Shown here one piece after another: positions 1-9,297 of a DNA stretch of 64,000 nt. This DNA comes from Parabacteroides timonensis (GTDB lineage: Bacteria; Bacteroidota; Bacteroidia; Bacteroidales; Tannerellaceae). The stretch spans positions 1,088,883 through 1,152,882 of the forward strand of contig NZ_LT669940.1 of the NCBI RefSeq assembly GCF_900128505.1. The letters run 5' to 3'. How positions within the stretch are numbered: position 1 is the stretch's first letter; each line of letters starts with the position of its first letter. The notes beneath the pieces are model-generated. The model saw only the letters and a list, made by a program, of their open reading frames with translations. It ran no database searches and was not told the origin of the DNA. The position numbers were made by a program, and so were the translations under genes.

Positions 1-577
1 TGTCGTTGCTTTGTACTCCGTCTACATAGGCTACAGCCATCTTTCCCGCCAGCAGTGGATCTTCACTGAAATATTCGAAGTTACGACCGCACAACGGATG
101 GCGATGAATGTTGATGGCAGGAGCCAACAGCACATCTACTCCGTATTCCTTCGCTTCGTTGCCGATCACTTCCCCTACATTCCTGACCAGGTCGACATCC
201 CAGGTTGAAGACAGTAAAGTCTCGATAGGGAAGTGGGTACAGAAATAATTTTCCTCCCCTTCGACCGGCAAAATGCCACAACCGGCAGGTCCGTCCGAAA
301 GAACCACACAAGGGATTCCGACACGGGGAACCGGGTTAATGCGTCCGGCAGCACCGGGAACAACTTTCCAGGACTCTTTAATATGAGGTGCCGCATTTTC
401 ATCCTGATGATACATGCGGGCTCCGACGATCAGGTCTGCTTTCTCTTCGATGGTCATCGCTTTGATAACCGCGTCGATATTGTTTACTTTCAATTTGGGA
501 ACCTTGGCACTAACGGAAACAGAAGCAACCATAGCTGCCGCCGCAAAGCCTATTAGTTTCATTTTTATTTTCGTCAT
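1..577 (-). CDS. Glycoside hydrolase family 3 beta-glucosidase-like enzyme (N-terminal part, cut by window edge)
   Basis: Reading leftwards from an ATG at 577, the frame stays open to the window edge. It begins with a secretion signal (MKLIGFAAAAMVASVSVSA) and then shows GH3 N-terminal barrel landmarks: MTIEEKADLIVG, GRINPVPRVGIPSVVLSDGPAG, and GRNFEYFSEDPLLAGKM. GH3 enzymes remove terminal beta-linked sugars from oligosaccharides, here probably in the periplasm. The catalytic Asp lies further downstream, outside the window, so activity and specificity cannot be judged. A second ATG at 562 is an equally plausible start. It is the last visible gene of the leftward PUL1, 48 bases after the MBL-fold gene, and probably helps degrade the glycan taken up by the SusC/SusD pair. 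Confidence 0.9.
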   Translation of the reverse strand, partial: MTKIKMKLIGFAAAAMVASVSVSAKVPKLKVNNIDAVIKAMTIEEKADLIVGARMYHQDENAAPHIKESWKVVPGAAGRINPVPRVGIPCVVLSDGPAGCGILPVEGEENYFCTHFPIETLLSSTWDVDLVRNVGEVIGNEAKEYGVDVLLAPAINIHRHPLCGRNFEYFSEDPLLAGKMAVAYVDGVQSND

Positions 578-625
578 ACGATATAGTTATGATTATTTTT
601 ATCTCTGATTGATCATTCTCTCTTG

Positions 626-1666
626 TCACTGGCATTGAAACCATTCGCCCCAACCCATGACCAGATAATCTTTGCTGATCTGTTCCATTTTCTGGAAGGT
701 CAGCCAAAAAGCTTCCCGATGGTCGATCGTATGTCCCATCTCATTCTCATGTCCGGTAACGACCAATCTGGGATTGAATCCGTCGACCAGATCGCTCATC
801 CGATGCGTCCAGCAGTTTACGATCAATGCATCCGGTTGAGGAATATCCTTTTTAATGTTGACAATCCATTCCATATCCTCCTTATTATATTGATCCCCGA
901 TATGGGCGACCGTCTTCTTTTCATCCGTCGTTACCACATAAATATTATTCATCAACTCATCCTGGTAGCCGGGGAATATTTTCACCCGGATATTTTTGTT
1001 TTTATCCAGTTTCATCTTCTTATCGATCATTTTGTCGGAACGTTCATGTTGTATACCCTTCTTATCCGGTAATATATTTGTCGGTGCGACAACCGGTTTT
1101 CCTGCTTTCAGGAACATTTCGACGACTACCGGGTCGACATGATCGCCATGATTATGAGTAAGGAACAAAACATCGCAATGGTCGACAATTTGTTGAATCA
1201 ATGCGTCAGAGATCAGATTCTTTCCTTTGCAGGCTCCCCTGACAACATCAAATGCCAGGGTGACCGAACCGGTACGGGCAACAAAGCCGTCATTATAGAT
1301 TTTATAAACTTTCATCCCTTGCTTTACCGGATTGGAAAGATCTGCAATGACCTTATTAACCCGTGAAGCGATGAAGCCATAGAGTGGTTCGCTATCGTCA
1401 TATCTGGTCTCATGAAGCATGGCATCCAGATTATAAAGAGCCAGTTTCCTGATCATCGGGGCACCCGGCACCGGAGGATTTTCCGTTAATGCCTGATCGA
1501 TCAGGCCGAACATCCGGAAAGCCTGTTTGTTCAGATATACTTCCGAATTACCCCAAAAGGCACTCTTTTCTATGACGTTCTTTTCCTGAGCGTTCAGACC
1601 TTCGGGGATTAATAGAGAGGCACAGAAACCTCCCATGCATAATAGTGTACAGAATATCTTTTTCAT
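626..1666 (-). CDS. Secreted MBL-fold metal-dependent hydrolase (UlaG-like)
   Basis: A 346-residue protein with an N-terminal signal peptide (about residues 1-26, ending in EGLNA). It carries the metallo-beta-lactamase metal motif LTHNHGDHVD, then HIGDQYN and TGHENEMGH further on, a pattern of the UlaG/lactonase branch of the MBL superfamily. UlaG opens a sugar lactone, but the substrate here cannot be read from the sequence. The gene lies 26 bases after GH84 and 48 bases before GH3 on the same strand, so it is probably co-transcribed with PUL1. A periplasmic MBL hydrolase in a glycan locus could act on a lactone, ester or phosphate-bearing sugar; that is inference. The start is supported by the signal peptide at the N-terminus. 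Confidence 0.82.
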   Translation of the reverse strand: MKKIFCTLLCMGGFCASLLIPEGLNAQEKNVIEKSAFWGNSEVYLNKQAFRMFGLIDQALTENPPVPGAPMIRKLALYNLDAMLHETRYDDSEPLYGFIASRVNKVIADLSNPVKQGMKVYKIYNDGFVARTGSVTLAFDVVRGACKGKNLISDALIQQIVDHCDVLFLTHNHGDHVDPVVVEMFLKAGKPVVAPTNILPDKKGIQHERSDKMIDKKMKLDKNKNIRVKIFPGYQDELMNNIYVVTTDEKKTVAHIGDQYNKEDMEWIVNIKKDIPQPDALIVNCWTHRMSDLVDGFNPRLVVTGHENEMGHTIDHREAFWLTFQKMEQISKDYLVMGWGEWFQCQ

Positions 1667-1692
1667 ATCGTAATTAGTTATTAAGTAAAACG

Positions 1693-3903
1693 TTATTCTT
1701 GCTTGTGACTGAGTGTATCGGATTTTGTCAATACAGCAAACCTGCCGATCCCTACCGACATATCCGACTGCGATTGATTGAGGCAGCGTATATAACGGAT
1801 GCGTGGCTCATGGATAGGAATAGTATCCATCCGGTCTGCCCCTGCTTTCAGGAATGTGAACCACACCTTACCATCGATAGACCCCTGGAAAGCACGTCCT
1901 TTGGATTTACTTTTACGTAAATCATAGACCAATGCAACAGGTTGCTTGCTTTTCTCTACCCGGAAGCCGAAGTATTCCCCGGGAGCTATTGTCACCAATG
2001 GAAAATGAGGGGTTAAACCCACTACATCGTCTTCGCAATAACAGGATAATTCGCCCATCTCTTTTGAACCGGCGAGAACTTCCGGTACCTCTTTCGGTTT
2101 TTCGTCTGTCAGCAATGAGTTTTCTACATATTGCAGCATCTGACGGATAAAAGGTAATAAAATCTGCGAACCGCTTCTGATGCCATCCTGCTCTCCCCGG
2201 CGATAAGGCCGGCTGAATACAGCAATCGTATTCAAGGCTTCTTTTACCTCTTTATACGCTTTCCGGCATCCTTCCGTATCGTGCTTGTCTGCTAAATCCA
2301 ACATTTTCATTGTCGCTATGCCGGCCACTCCGACATTGCCCGTTTGTGTCAGCCAGGGATCGATTTCTTTTATCAGTTGCTTATTCGTTGCACTGCTTTT
2401 GATGATGCCCGGTGCTTTTTTTATCTGCATAAACAAATCTGTAATCTCGAAAGCCTCTTTTTTCAGATACTTTCCGGCAGATAACGATTGTTCGAACCGG
2501 TTGATCAGTTCGCTCGAATTGAAAGATTCTTCCCTGAAAAACATCCATGTGTTAGGACCGATATCCGCATTGTGCTCACAGAAAAGACGGAATGCATCGG
2601 GTGCTTCAGGTACGAGAGACTCACACGCCGTATTCCAGTTCTGTTTCGGATCGAACCGATCCATATTCCAGGTGAATTGGGAAACACTCCAAAGAGCGAC
2701 TTTGCTTGCTTCGGCAAACTCCATCGGGTTTGATACGAATGCATACATGTCGGAAGCCGTGTTTTTATCCAGTCCATACACCGGTCCCATCAATAAATGA
2801 GCCAAGCAATAATCGTTTACCGGGAAGTTCCACCAGACATAGCAAGGCCGTTTGATCCGCTTATTTACCCATTCGAGTCCTTCGTGCGTAATATCGCTTA
2901 CCACTTTGTCGCCGGTCCACATGATATGGATAAAAGGGTCTAGCTGTTCGCCCAGTATATCCAGGTAATCCGTCTTTGCCCAGTCTTTATTATATTCGGT
3001 CGGGCAGAGTACCAGTTGCCGGATATCTCCTTTCCTGTCGACAAATTCCTGTTTCAGATAATTCATAAAGGCGGCTTGCCTGGCTGCATCCGTTCCGTCG
3101 CCTTCGATATCATCGAAAAAGACGGCAAATGCCCGGACTCCCAGATCGTACATACTCTCCAGCTTCTTTATCGCAGCTTGCCGGTCCGTATCATTCCATC
3201 GGATATCCATGCCGGGGTGCAATGCCCAAACAAAATCGACCTTATTCTTTTTAGCTTCAGCCAATAACTCGCGGATATTCTTTGACTGATCTTCCGGATA
3301 GGGGATACGCCAGTAAGGTGAACGATGGTAGGGATCGTCCTTAGGTCCGAAAATGTAAGTATTCATTTTCATTCGTCCATAAAAACGCAGCTGTTCCACC
3401 CGGTTCTCAAAAGACCACGGAGTACCATAAAAACCTTCGACAACACCTCTGAAAACAATGTCCGGATAATCCCATATCGTACAAACAGGGAGCTTCTTTT
3501 CGTCTTTGATTAACTGGGACAATGTTTGTGCGGCATAAAAGAGAGAACGGTCGTCACAGATTTCGATCCGAATCCCTTTTTCAGTCACATTCAGCGTATA
3601 AGCGCCCGAACGTTGCATTTCACTCCCAGCCTTTTCCAACTGCTGAATGGTAATTGTCTGTTTCGCCTGCTCTGTTATCAGGAAGGATTGTTTCAGTAGA
3701 CTCACGGCATCCGTATCCGGAAGGTTGATCCCTTCCAGCCGATAACCGGCCTTGGGTATCTTTATCCAATCACCCGACAGTTCCAACTTCTGGGGAATCG
3801 GATAGATATTCACTTTTTCTTGCCCACTTCTTCCGGTACATCCACCTAACAATAAACCGCTTAGCAAAGTGACAAGTAACTTTGTTCTTATTATTCCATC
3901 CAT
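1693..3903 (-). CDS. GH84 beta-N-acetylglucosaminidase (O-GlcNAcase/hyaluronidase-like lipoprotein)
   Basis: About 736 residues from an ATG at 3903. The open frame extends upstream to a TTG at 3978, but the 3903 start puts a lipoprotein signal first (LLSGLLLGGC, Cys22). An N-terminal GH20b-like domain is followed by the GH84 barrel with GVVEGFYGTPWS (about 153-164), MNTYIFGPKDDPYH and FAVFFDDIEGDG; Asp264-Asp265 match the catalytic pair of the family. A discoidin-like C-terminal segment follows. The length is nearly the same as the well-known Bacteroides thetaiotaomicron GH84 enzyme. The family removes beta-linked GlcNAc by substrate-assisted catalysis. Co-location with SusC/SusD and GH3 points to a GlcNAc-containing host glycan such as mucin O-glycan; the exact substrate is inferred. 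Confidence 0.92.
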   Translation of the reverse strand: MDGIIRTKLLVTLLSGLLLGGCTGRSGQEKVNIYPIPQKLELSGDWIKIPKAGYRLEGINLPDTDAVSLLKQSFLITEQAKQTITIQQLEKAGSEMQRSGAYTLNVTEKGIRIEICDDRSLFYAAQTLSQLIKDEKKLPVCTIWDYPDIVFRGVVEGFYGTPWSFENRVEQLRFYGRMKMNTYIFGPKDDPYHRSPYWRIPYPEDQSKNIRELLAEAKKNKVDFVWALHPGMDIRWNDTDRQAAIKKLESMYDLGVRAFAVFFDDIEGDGTDAARQAAFMNYLKQEFVDRKGDIRQLVLCPTEYNKDWAKTDYLDILGEQLDPFIHIMWTGDKVVSDITHEGLEWVNKRIKRPCYVWWNFPVNDYCLAHLLMGPVYGLDKNTASDMYAFVSNPMEFAEASKVALWSVSQFTWNMDRFDPKQNWNTACESLVPEAPDAFRLFCEHNADIGPNTWMFFREESFNSSELINRFEQSLSAGKYLKKEAFEITDLFMQIKKAPGIIKSSATNKQLIKEIDPWLTQTGNVGVAGIATMKMLDLADKHDTEGCRKAYKEVKEALNTIAVFSRPYRRGEQDGIRSGSQILLPFIRQMLQYVENSLLTDEKPKEVPEVLAGSKEMGELSCYCEDDVVGLTPHFPLVTIAPGEYFGFRVEKSKQPVALVYDLRKSKSKGRAFQGSIDGKVWFTFLKAGADRMDTIPIHEPRIRYIRCLNQSQSDMSVGIGRFAVLTKSDTLSHKQE

Positions 3904-3978
3904 ATTTCTCAAATTAGAAAGTAAAACAGGCCCGGTTTTTATTACACAGGCCTGTTTCATCATGTGCCTATGATCCAA

Positions 3979-5718
3979 TTACCAATCCGTGTTTTGAGTC
4001 AGGTTCGGGTTACGTTCCATTTCAACAAACGGTATCGGCCAGATTTCGTGACGCGATTGATAAGCTCGTTCATACATCAGGTCGCCGAGAATATCGGTTG
4101 CATTCCTTACTGTCGATTGAAGGATACCCCAGCGGCGGAGATCCCAATAACGTTGACCTTCGCCAGCCAGTTCACGGGCCCGTTCATCGCGAATACGTTG
4201 TGTCATCTCGTCTTTGCTGTTGACTGCCATCCAGGTAGGACCGGAGTTCAATTCCGGCATATCGACACGGGCACGTATTTTATTGACTTCAGCGATGGCC
4301 TTTGTTGTCTCGCCATTTTCGTTGTAAGCTTCGGCAAGCATCAGAATAACATCGCCGAGACGGAGCAACGGAAACTCGTAAGGAGTACGGCTGTATTCCC
4401 CCCAGTAGCCATCCAGGTTACCCGTAGGAATCCATTTCCGCCAGAAGTAAGAGTTCCAACCTTCGGAGTTACGGATGAAAGATTGTGCTTCCATGGGGGC
4501 ACCGCCTTTTGTCGGGTCTACGATTACAAACTGCTTATCCCTGGGATTGGAACCGGCATCCGTACCCAAGTAATGGGAGAACGGAGTGATCACATTCCAG
4601 CACAGGCGTGGATCACGGTTGTTGTAGGCGGCGGAAACCTTTGCCGTATCGCAGTCCAGCGTGCTGGTAATCTCCGTACTGGCATCGTTTATGGCTACAG
4701 CCAGGCATTTGCGGCGAAATTCCGAATTGCCGTTGTTGAAACCGGGGAATACTTCATCCCAGTTGAATTTCTGACCATCAGGCTTTTCATACAAATCGAC
4801 CAGTTTGGTTGAAGGTACGACGCAGTTGCTGGCAATCAAACGCATGGTTGCTTTGTTCCCAAAATAACCGACTATATTCAATGCATATCCGGCAACGTTA
4901 CCGTCGATAGACTGTATAGCGAAAATCATCTCATTGCTGCGTGCGCCATTATAGAGACGGAACAGGTTCTCGTAATTAGAATGCAAAGCATAGCCGTAGT
5001 TATTGCTTTTGTTGTACACGATCTCTTCAAAGTCTGTAATGGCTTTAGCCCATTCTTTGTTGAAAAGGTACACCTTGCCACGAAGTGCATAGGCGGCCCC
5101 TTTGGTGACACGTCCGTAATCGCTGCTTGCCCAACTTACAGGCAGTTTTGCGATGGCATCGGTCAAATCGTCGATCACATGTTGACGAATTTCTTCCGCA
5201 GAACTGCGCGGACTGGTTACAGTTGCAAATTCTTCTTCGATAATACAGCTCTCATCGTAGTAAGGAACTCCTCCCCAGCAGTTAAGCATACGGAAGTAAG
5301 CCATGGCACGGAAGAATTTGGCTTCGCCGACTATCTGGTCGATCATGGTTTTATCGATGTCCATTGTGGAGACATTGCGAATTACCGTATTCGAACGGTG
5401 AACCAATTCATACAGATATTGCCAGTGGTTTTGTACGGCACCGCTGGTCGACGCAAACGATGTCCCACGCGAAATATCGGCAAAAGGACTGGTTCCGTCA
5501 GCCAGGTCGGTACACATATCGAATGCGAACTCCAGGCCGAAACACCAGGTCTGCATCATAGCCTCATACAAACCGACAGCAGCTTGCTTGGCATGAGCTT
5601 CTGTTTTCCAGAATGTGACGCTCGACAACTGATCCGGACGAGTATAATCCAGGCTTTCACAACTACTGAGCAAAAGGACTGAACCTAAAAAAACGGAAAT
5701 TATATTTTTAGCTTTCAT
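3979..5718 (-). CDS. SusD/RagB-family glycan-binding lipoprotein (PUL1)
   Basis: A 579-residue SusD homologue with a lipoprotein signal ending LLLSSC (Cys20). The acidic and polar stretch after the Cys (ESLDYTRPDQ) fits export to the cell surface. Family landmarks are AKFFRAMAYFRMLNCWGGVPY in the TPR-like core, AAYALRGKVYLF, PLLRLGDVILMLAEAYNE, and the C-terminal ending IPFVEMERNPNLTQNTDW. SusD proteins cap the partner SusC channel and bind the glycan. The stop codon lies 75 bases before the GH84 ATG, and the gene follows its SusC partner by 12 bases, so the pair is translationally close. Specificity cannot be deduced from sequence alone. Confidence 0.95.
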   Translation of the reverse strand: MKAKNIISVFLGSVLLLSSCESLDYTRPDQLSSVTFWKTEAHAKQAAVGLYEAMMQTWCFGLEFAFDMCTDLADGTSPFADISRGTSFASTSGAVQNHWQYLYELVHRSNTVIRNVSTMDIDKTMIDQIVGEAKFFRAMAYFRMLNCWGGVPYYDESCIIEEEFATVTSPRSSAEEIRQHVIDDLTDAIAKLPVSWASSDYGRVTKGAAYALRGKVYLFNKEWAKAITDFEEIVYNKSNNYGYALHSNYENLFRLYNGARSNEMIFAIQSIDGNVAGYALNIVGYFGNKATMRLIASNCVVPSTKLVDLYEKPDGQKFNWDEVFPGFNNGNSEFRRKCLAVAINDASTEITSTLDCDTAKVSAAYNNRDPRLCWNVITPFSHYLGTDAGSNPRDKQFVIVDPTKGGAPMEAQSFIRNSEGWNSYFWRKWIPTGNLDGYWGEYSRTPYEFPLLRLGDVILMLAEAYNENGETTKAIAEVNKIRARVDMPELNSGPTWMAVNSKDEMTQRIRDERARELAGEGQRYWDLRRWGILQSTVRNATDILGDLMYERAYQSRHEIWPIPFVEMERNPNLTQNTDW

Positions 5719-5730
5719 CGTTTTCTGATT

Positions 5731-8700
5731 TTAGAATGAAACATTGAGACCTAAGGAATATTGACGAACTGAAGGGTATCCGACAGTTGCTGCAATTTCA
5801 GGATCCAACCCGGGGAAGTTGGTTATGGTGAACAAGTTGTCGATACTGGTGTAGATCTTCAAATTTTCGACAAAGAACTTCGAAGAGATATTCTTAGGAA
5901 TAGTATAACCTAACTGAATATTTTTACAACGAAGATAGGCCGCATTATGAATGAAAGCAGTACTAGCCGTGTTGTTCTTGCTGTTTGCGCTGTTACGCAG
6001 TATCGGATACTTGGAGTTGTAAGGATTTTCCGGAGTCCAGGCATTGTCGGTAATATCCTTTATGAGCGATTGCCCCATAACGGTAGTGAAACGGAAAGCC
6101 TGGTTGTTATAGTACACCTTATAGTCGCCTACACCCTGGAGAAGCATGCTGAAATCGAAATTGTTCCAGTTTAAACTGAGGTTTGCACCGAAGGTCAGTC
6201 TCGGACTGTCGCCATGACCGACTTCTATACGGTCGTCGGCATTCAGGTTACCGTCACCGTTCGCATCGGCAAACAGGAAGTCTCCGAGTTCGGGACGTTG
6301 ATACGTAGCGAAATAATTCGGGTTCTTATCGACCAGCGATTGTACGTAATCCAGGTCGGATTGATCGCGGACAATACGATCTACATCAAGTACATAATAC
6401 TGATTGATCGGTTTACCTTCCTGAAGTTTCTTCACCCCGCTGATAGAGGCGACATCACCCTGGAATTTTGTGACCTTGTTGCTCACAAAACCCATATTGA
6501 AGCCGACAGAGTAGGTCAACTTGTCGATCTGGTCGGTCCAGTTGATTTCGAGGTCTATCCCCCGGTTGTTGACTTCACCAGCATTTTGGTTAGGCACGGA
6601 GGATGTTCCATGTTCCAGTGGAACCGGAAGTGAGATCAGGATGCCTTTGGTATCCCTGTTAAACCATTCCAGAGATCCGCTTAAACGGTTCTTGAAGAAA
6701 CCGTAGTCGATACCGACGTTAGTCACATAGGTACTTTCCCAGGTCAGGTACGTATTGGATAATGTGGTTTGCGAAAGACCGCCGGTGACAGCATTTCCCA
6801 ATACATAATTCGTTGCGGCATAAAGCGACTGATACATATAATTGTTGGATGCCGCATTATTTCCCAGTGAACCGTAAGATACACGAAGCTTCAACGAACT
6901 CAACCAATCCTGATAATCTTCCATGAATTTCTCCTGAGTGATACGCCAGCCGGCTGATACCGACGGGAAATAACCCCAGCGTTTATTCGGTGCGAATCGG
7001 GAAGAACCGTCGGCACGTAGATTGGCTTCCAGCATATATTTATCGTCCCAGACCAGATTGATACGGCCAAAATAAGAACGCATGGCCCATTCGTTGTAAT
7101 TACCGGTAATACGTCCGAGCGTAGAAGCGGCATCGAGAGCTGTCAGCGATTCGTCCACAAGGTCGTATTTCAGATAATAATCAGTATCATACTTATTGTA
7201 TTCCTGACTGGCACCGGCCATAACAGAGGCATCGAGTTTATCAATTTTAAATTCGTAACGGGCGGTTACATCTGAGGCACGGAAATCATTACGATAGTTG
7301 TATCTTCTGATATACGTACGAACAACTCCGGCACGTAGTAAAACCGGTCCGTCTGCTGTGAAACGATACAGGTCACGGTCTGTTAAATGATGCTCTGTCC
7401 GGCGATCCCAGGCATTATAAGTATAAGAAGCATCGATGGTCAGCCCTTTGACCGGAGTGACGCGTCCATACATTTTAGCCACGGTACGGCGGGAGATAGT
7501 AGGGAAGTCTTCTTTGTAGAACCACATACGACGATACGGGTTGGCATTGCTGACATTTTCTTCTTCCGGATTCTGGATACCGCCATAGAGATCGGTTGCC
7601 GGATCATAGAGTGTCATACCCGGTACCGTATTGAATGCACCGTAACCCCAGATAACATCACCACCCTCGGCGGCTGTACCAGCAGAAGGGTTGTTGTAAT
7701 CCACGTAACCGTATGCGTTGGCTCCGACTGTCAACCAAGGTTTGATATCGACATCCACATTGGCACGCATCTGGTAACGTTTGTAGTTCGAATGATAAAT
7801 CATACCCGGATTGTTGATATAGCCGAAAGAGAGGTTGTAGCGGGCTGTCTTGGAACCACCGTTGGCTGTAACAGTGTGGTTTTGAACCACCGAAGGACTG
7901 CGGTAGATGTGGTCTTGCCAGTCGGTATTAGGATAGATCGTAGGATTTCTACCTGCATCATTACGCCATTCGTCGATTTTACCCTGTGAGAAGCGGGCAG
8001 CCTGGCCGTTGGCTAATAAACCGGCATTCTGAATCTCCATGAAATCGGCATAATCGGTAACAAGATTCAGGCGTTTGGCTACTTTTTCAAATGAAACGTT
8101 TCCGCTGTAAGTGATTCTGGCAGATCCTTCCGATCCTTTTTTAGTCGTGATCAGGATAACACCGTTGGCGGCACGTGAACCATAAATGGCTGATGAGGCA
8201 GCATCTTTCAGGACAGAAATAGACTCGATGTCCTGCGGATTGATATCGCTGATACTGGCACCAGCCATACCATCGATCACGACAAGCGGGTCTGAATTAT
8301 TCAAAGTACCCTGGCCACGAATACGGATCGTCGGGCTTTCTAATCCCGGTGTACCGCCCCCTGTATTTGTAACAGAAAGACCGGCAGCCAAACCAGCCAA
8401 TGCATTAGTAGCATTCGTCACGGGACGATTATCCAAAGCATCCACTTTGACTGAAGAAACGGCACCGGTCATATTGACCTTCTTTTGTGTACCGTAGCCG
8501 ACAACGACGACTTCATCCAGCAATTCGTTATCCTCACTTAAAGTAATTGTCAGTTTTTCAAACGCTTTCACTTCCTGACTTTTGTAACCTATGTATGAGA
8601 ACAGGAGAGTAGCTCCTTTCGGAACATTCGGCAGGTCGAAGTGACCGTCGATATCCGTTACGGTTCCGATCGTTGCTCCTTTTACGACCACGTTCACTCC

Positions 8701-9144
8701 GACAAGCGGCATACCTGTGTGATCTGTCACAGTGCCTCGCACGACAATGGCGTCTTGCGCAGTAACAGGTGACGACATCAGACCTGTCGACTTTTCATTT
8801 TTTACAATTACTTGCCTGCCTTTGATAACATAAGAAAAACCATTTGAAGAGAAGACTTCTTTTATAATATCTTCAATGGATTTGTCTGAAATATTGACAT
8901 TGACCCTTTTCCCAAGATCTACGGCTTCTTCATATATAAACACGTAGTTACTATTTTTCTCTAAATATGAAAAAACTTCTTTCAATGTTTTGTTCTGCAT
9001 CTGAACAGTCAATATTTCCCCGGAGATTTCTGAGGGATTTGATGCATGGGTAATTAACGCAGGAAATGATATTAAAGATATCAATAAACATGCTAATTTT
9101 ATGTAATTAATCTTTTTTCGATTAATTGCTGTGATATTTTCCAT
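5731..9144 (-). CDS. SusC-family TonB-linked outer-membrane transporter with STN signalling domain (PUL1)
   Basis: About 1137 residues from the ATG at 9144; an upstream TTG at 9171 is less likely. The order is signal peptide, STN/secretin-N domain (LTVQMQNKTLKEVFSYLEKN to VIVKN), a carboxypeptidase-D regulatory-like domain (VRGTVTDHTGMPLVGVNVVVKG), plug (VVVGYGTQKKVNMTGAVSSV and LVVIDGMAG), and a 22-strand-type barrel ending YSLGLNVSF. The STN domain is the part that, in FecA-like systems, contacts a FecR anti-sigma factor. This fits the fecR and sigma genes directly upstream. The start ATG overlaps a TAnnTTTG element on the opposite strand, described under the antisense RNA. Role: TonB-powered glycan import and glycan sensing. 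Confidence 0.95.
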   Translation of the reverse strand: MENITAINRKKINYIKLACLLISLISFPALITHASNPSEISGEILTVQMQNKTLKEVFSYLEKNSNYVFIYEEAVDLGKRVNVNISDKSIEDIIKEVFSSNGFSYVIKGRQVIVKNEKSTGLMSSPVTAQDAIVVRGTVTDHTGMPLVGVNVVVKGATIGTVTDIDGHFDLPNVPKGATLLFSYIGYKSQEVKAFEKLTITLSEDNELLDEVVVVGYGTQKKVNMTGAVSSVKVDALDNRPVTNATNALAGLAAGLSVTNTGGGTPGLESPTIRIRGQGTLNNSDPLVVIDGMAGASISDINPQDIESISVLKDAASSAIYGSRAANGVILITTKKGSEGSARITYSGNVSFEKVAKRLNLVTDYADFMEIQNAGLLANGQAARFSQGKIDEWRNDAGRNPTIYPNTDWQDHIYRSPSVVQNHTVTANGGSKTARYNLSFGYINNPGMIYHSNYKRYQMRANVDVDIKPWLTVGANAYGYVDYNNPSAGTAAEGGDVIWGYGAFNTVPGMTLYDPATDLYGGIQNPEEENVSNANPYRRMWFYKEDFPTISRRTVAKMYGRVTPVKGLTIDASYTYNAWDRRTEHHLTDRDLYRFTADGPVLLRAGVVRTYIRRYNYRNDFRASDVTARYEFKIDKLDASVMAGASQEYNKYDTDYYLKYDLVDESLTALDAASTLGRITGNYNEWAMRSYFGRINLVWDDKYMLEANLRADGSSRFAPNKRWGYFPSVSAGWRITQEKFMEDYQDWLSSLKLRVSYGSLGNNAASNNYMYQSLYAATNYVLGNAVTGGLSQTTLSNTYLTWESTYVTNVGIDYGFFKNRLSGSLEWFNRDTKGILISLPVPLEHGTSSVPNQNAGEVNNRGIDLEINWTDQIDKLTYSVGFNMGFVSNKVTKFQGDVASISGVKKLQEGKPINQYYVLDVDRIVRDQSDLDYVQSLVDKNPNYFATYQRPELGDFLFADANGDGNLNADDRIEVGHGDSPRLTFGANLSLNWNNFDFSMLLQGVGDYKVYYNNQAFRFTTVMGQSLIKDITDNAWTPENPYNSKYPILRNSANSKNNTASTAFIHNAAYLRCKNIQLGYTIPKNISSKFFVENLKIYTSIDNLFTITNFPGLDPEIAATVGYPSVRQYSLGLNVSF

Positions 9145-9155
9145 ACCTTTGTATA

Positions 9156-9231
9156 TTAATCTTTTAAACAACTAAGGATTATTTCTCAAAATAGATCGGA
9201 TAATTGCGCCAACAGTGTCCGATCTTTTTTT
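9156..9231 (+). ncRNA. Candidate antisense sRNA opposite the susC leader of PUL1 (DonS-like)
   Basis: On the plus strand, opposite the PUL1 mRNA, TACCTTTG (9144-9151) matches the Bacteroides -7 element TAnnTTTG, so transcription should begin near 9156. About 40 bases later an inverted repeat AGATCGGA (9193-9200) / TCCGATCT (9218-9225) runs into seven T residues (9225-9231), a good intrinsic terminator in this direction. The predicted RNA of about 76 nt is complementary to the susC 5' leader up to the start codon. Similar cis-antisense RNAs (DonS family) are known between fecR and susC-type genes in Bacteroides and repress the locus. The -33 box is weak (TTCG at 9117-9120). The end points are estimates. 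Confidence 0.55.
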
Positions 9232-9250
9232 ATTTATACTTTTTACTTCT

Positions 9251-9286
9251 TCATAGGCAAATCTGTTATTCGTTAATACTCTTTTT
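9251..9286 (-). promoter_or_regulatory. Candidate ECF-sigma promoter of susC (PUL1)
   Basis: Read on the minus strand, just after the fecR stop codon, the DNA gives AAAAAGAGTATTAAC (9286-9272), 16 bases, then TATGA (9255-9251). The same 15-mer and the same 16-base gap to TATGA occur at the corresponding place in PUL2 (24724-24759). Distance to the susC ATG is also alike (about 127 here, about 131 there). This is the spacing expected of a -35/-10 pair read by an ECF sigma factor; function is inferred. Confidence 0.55.
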
Positions 9287-9297
9287 CTTTCTTCTCC

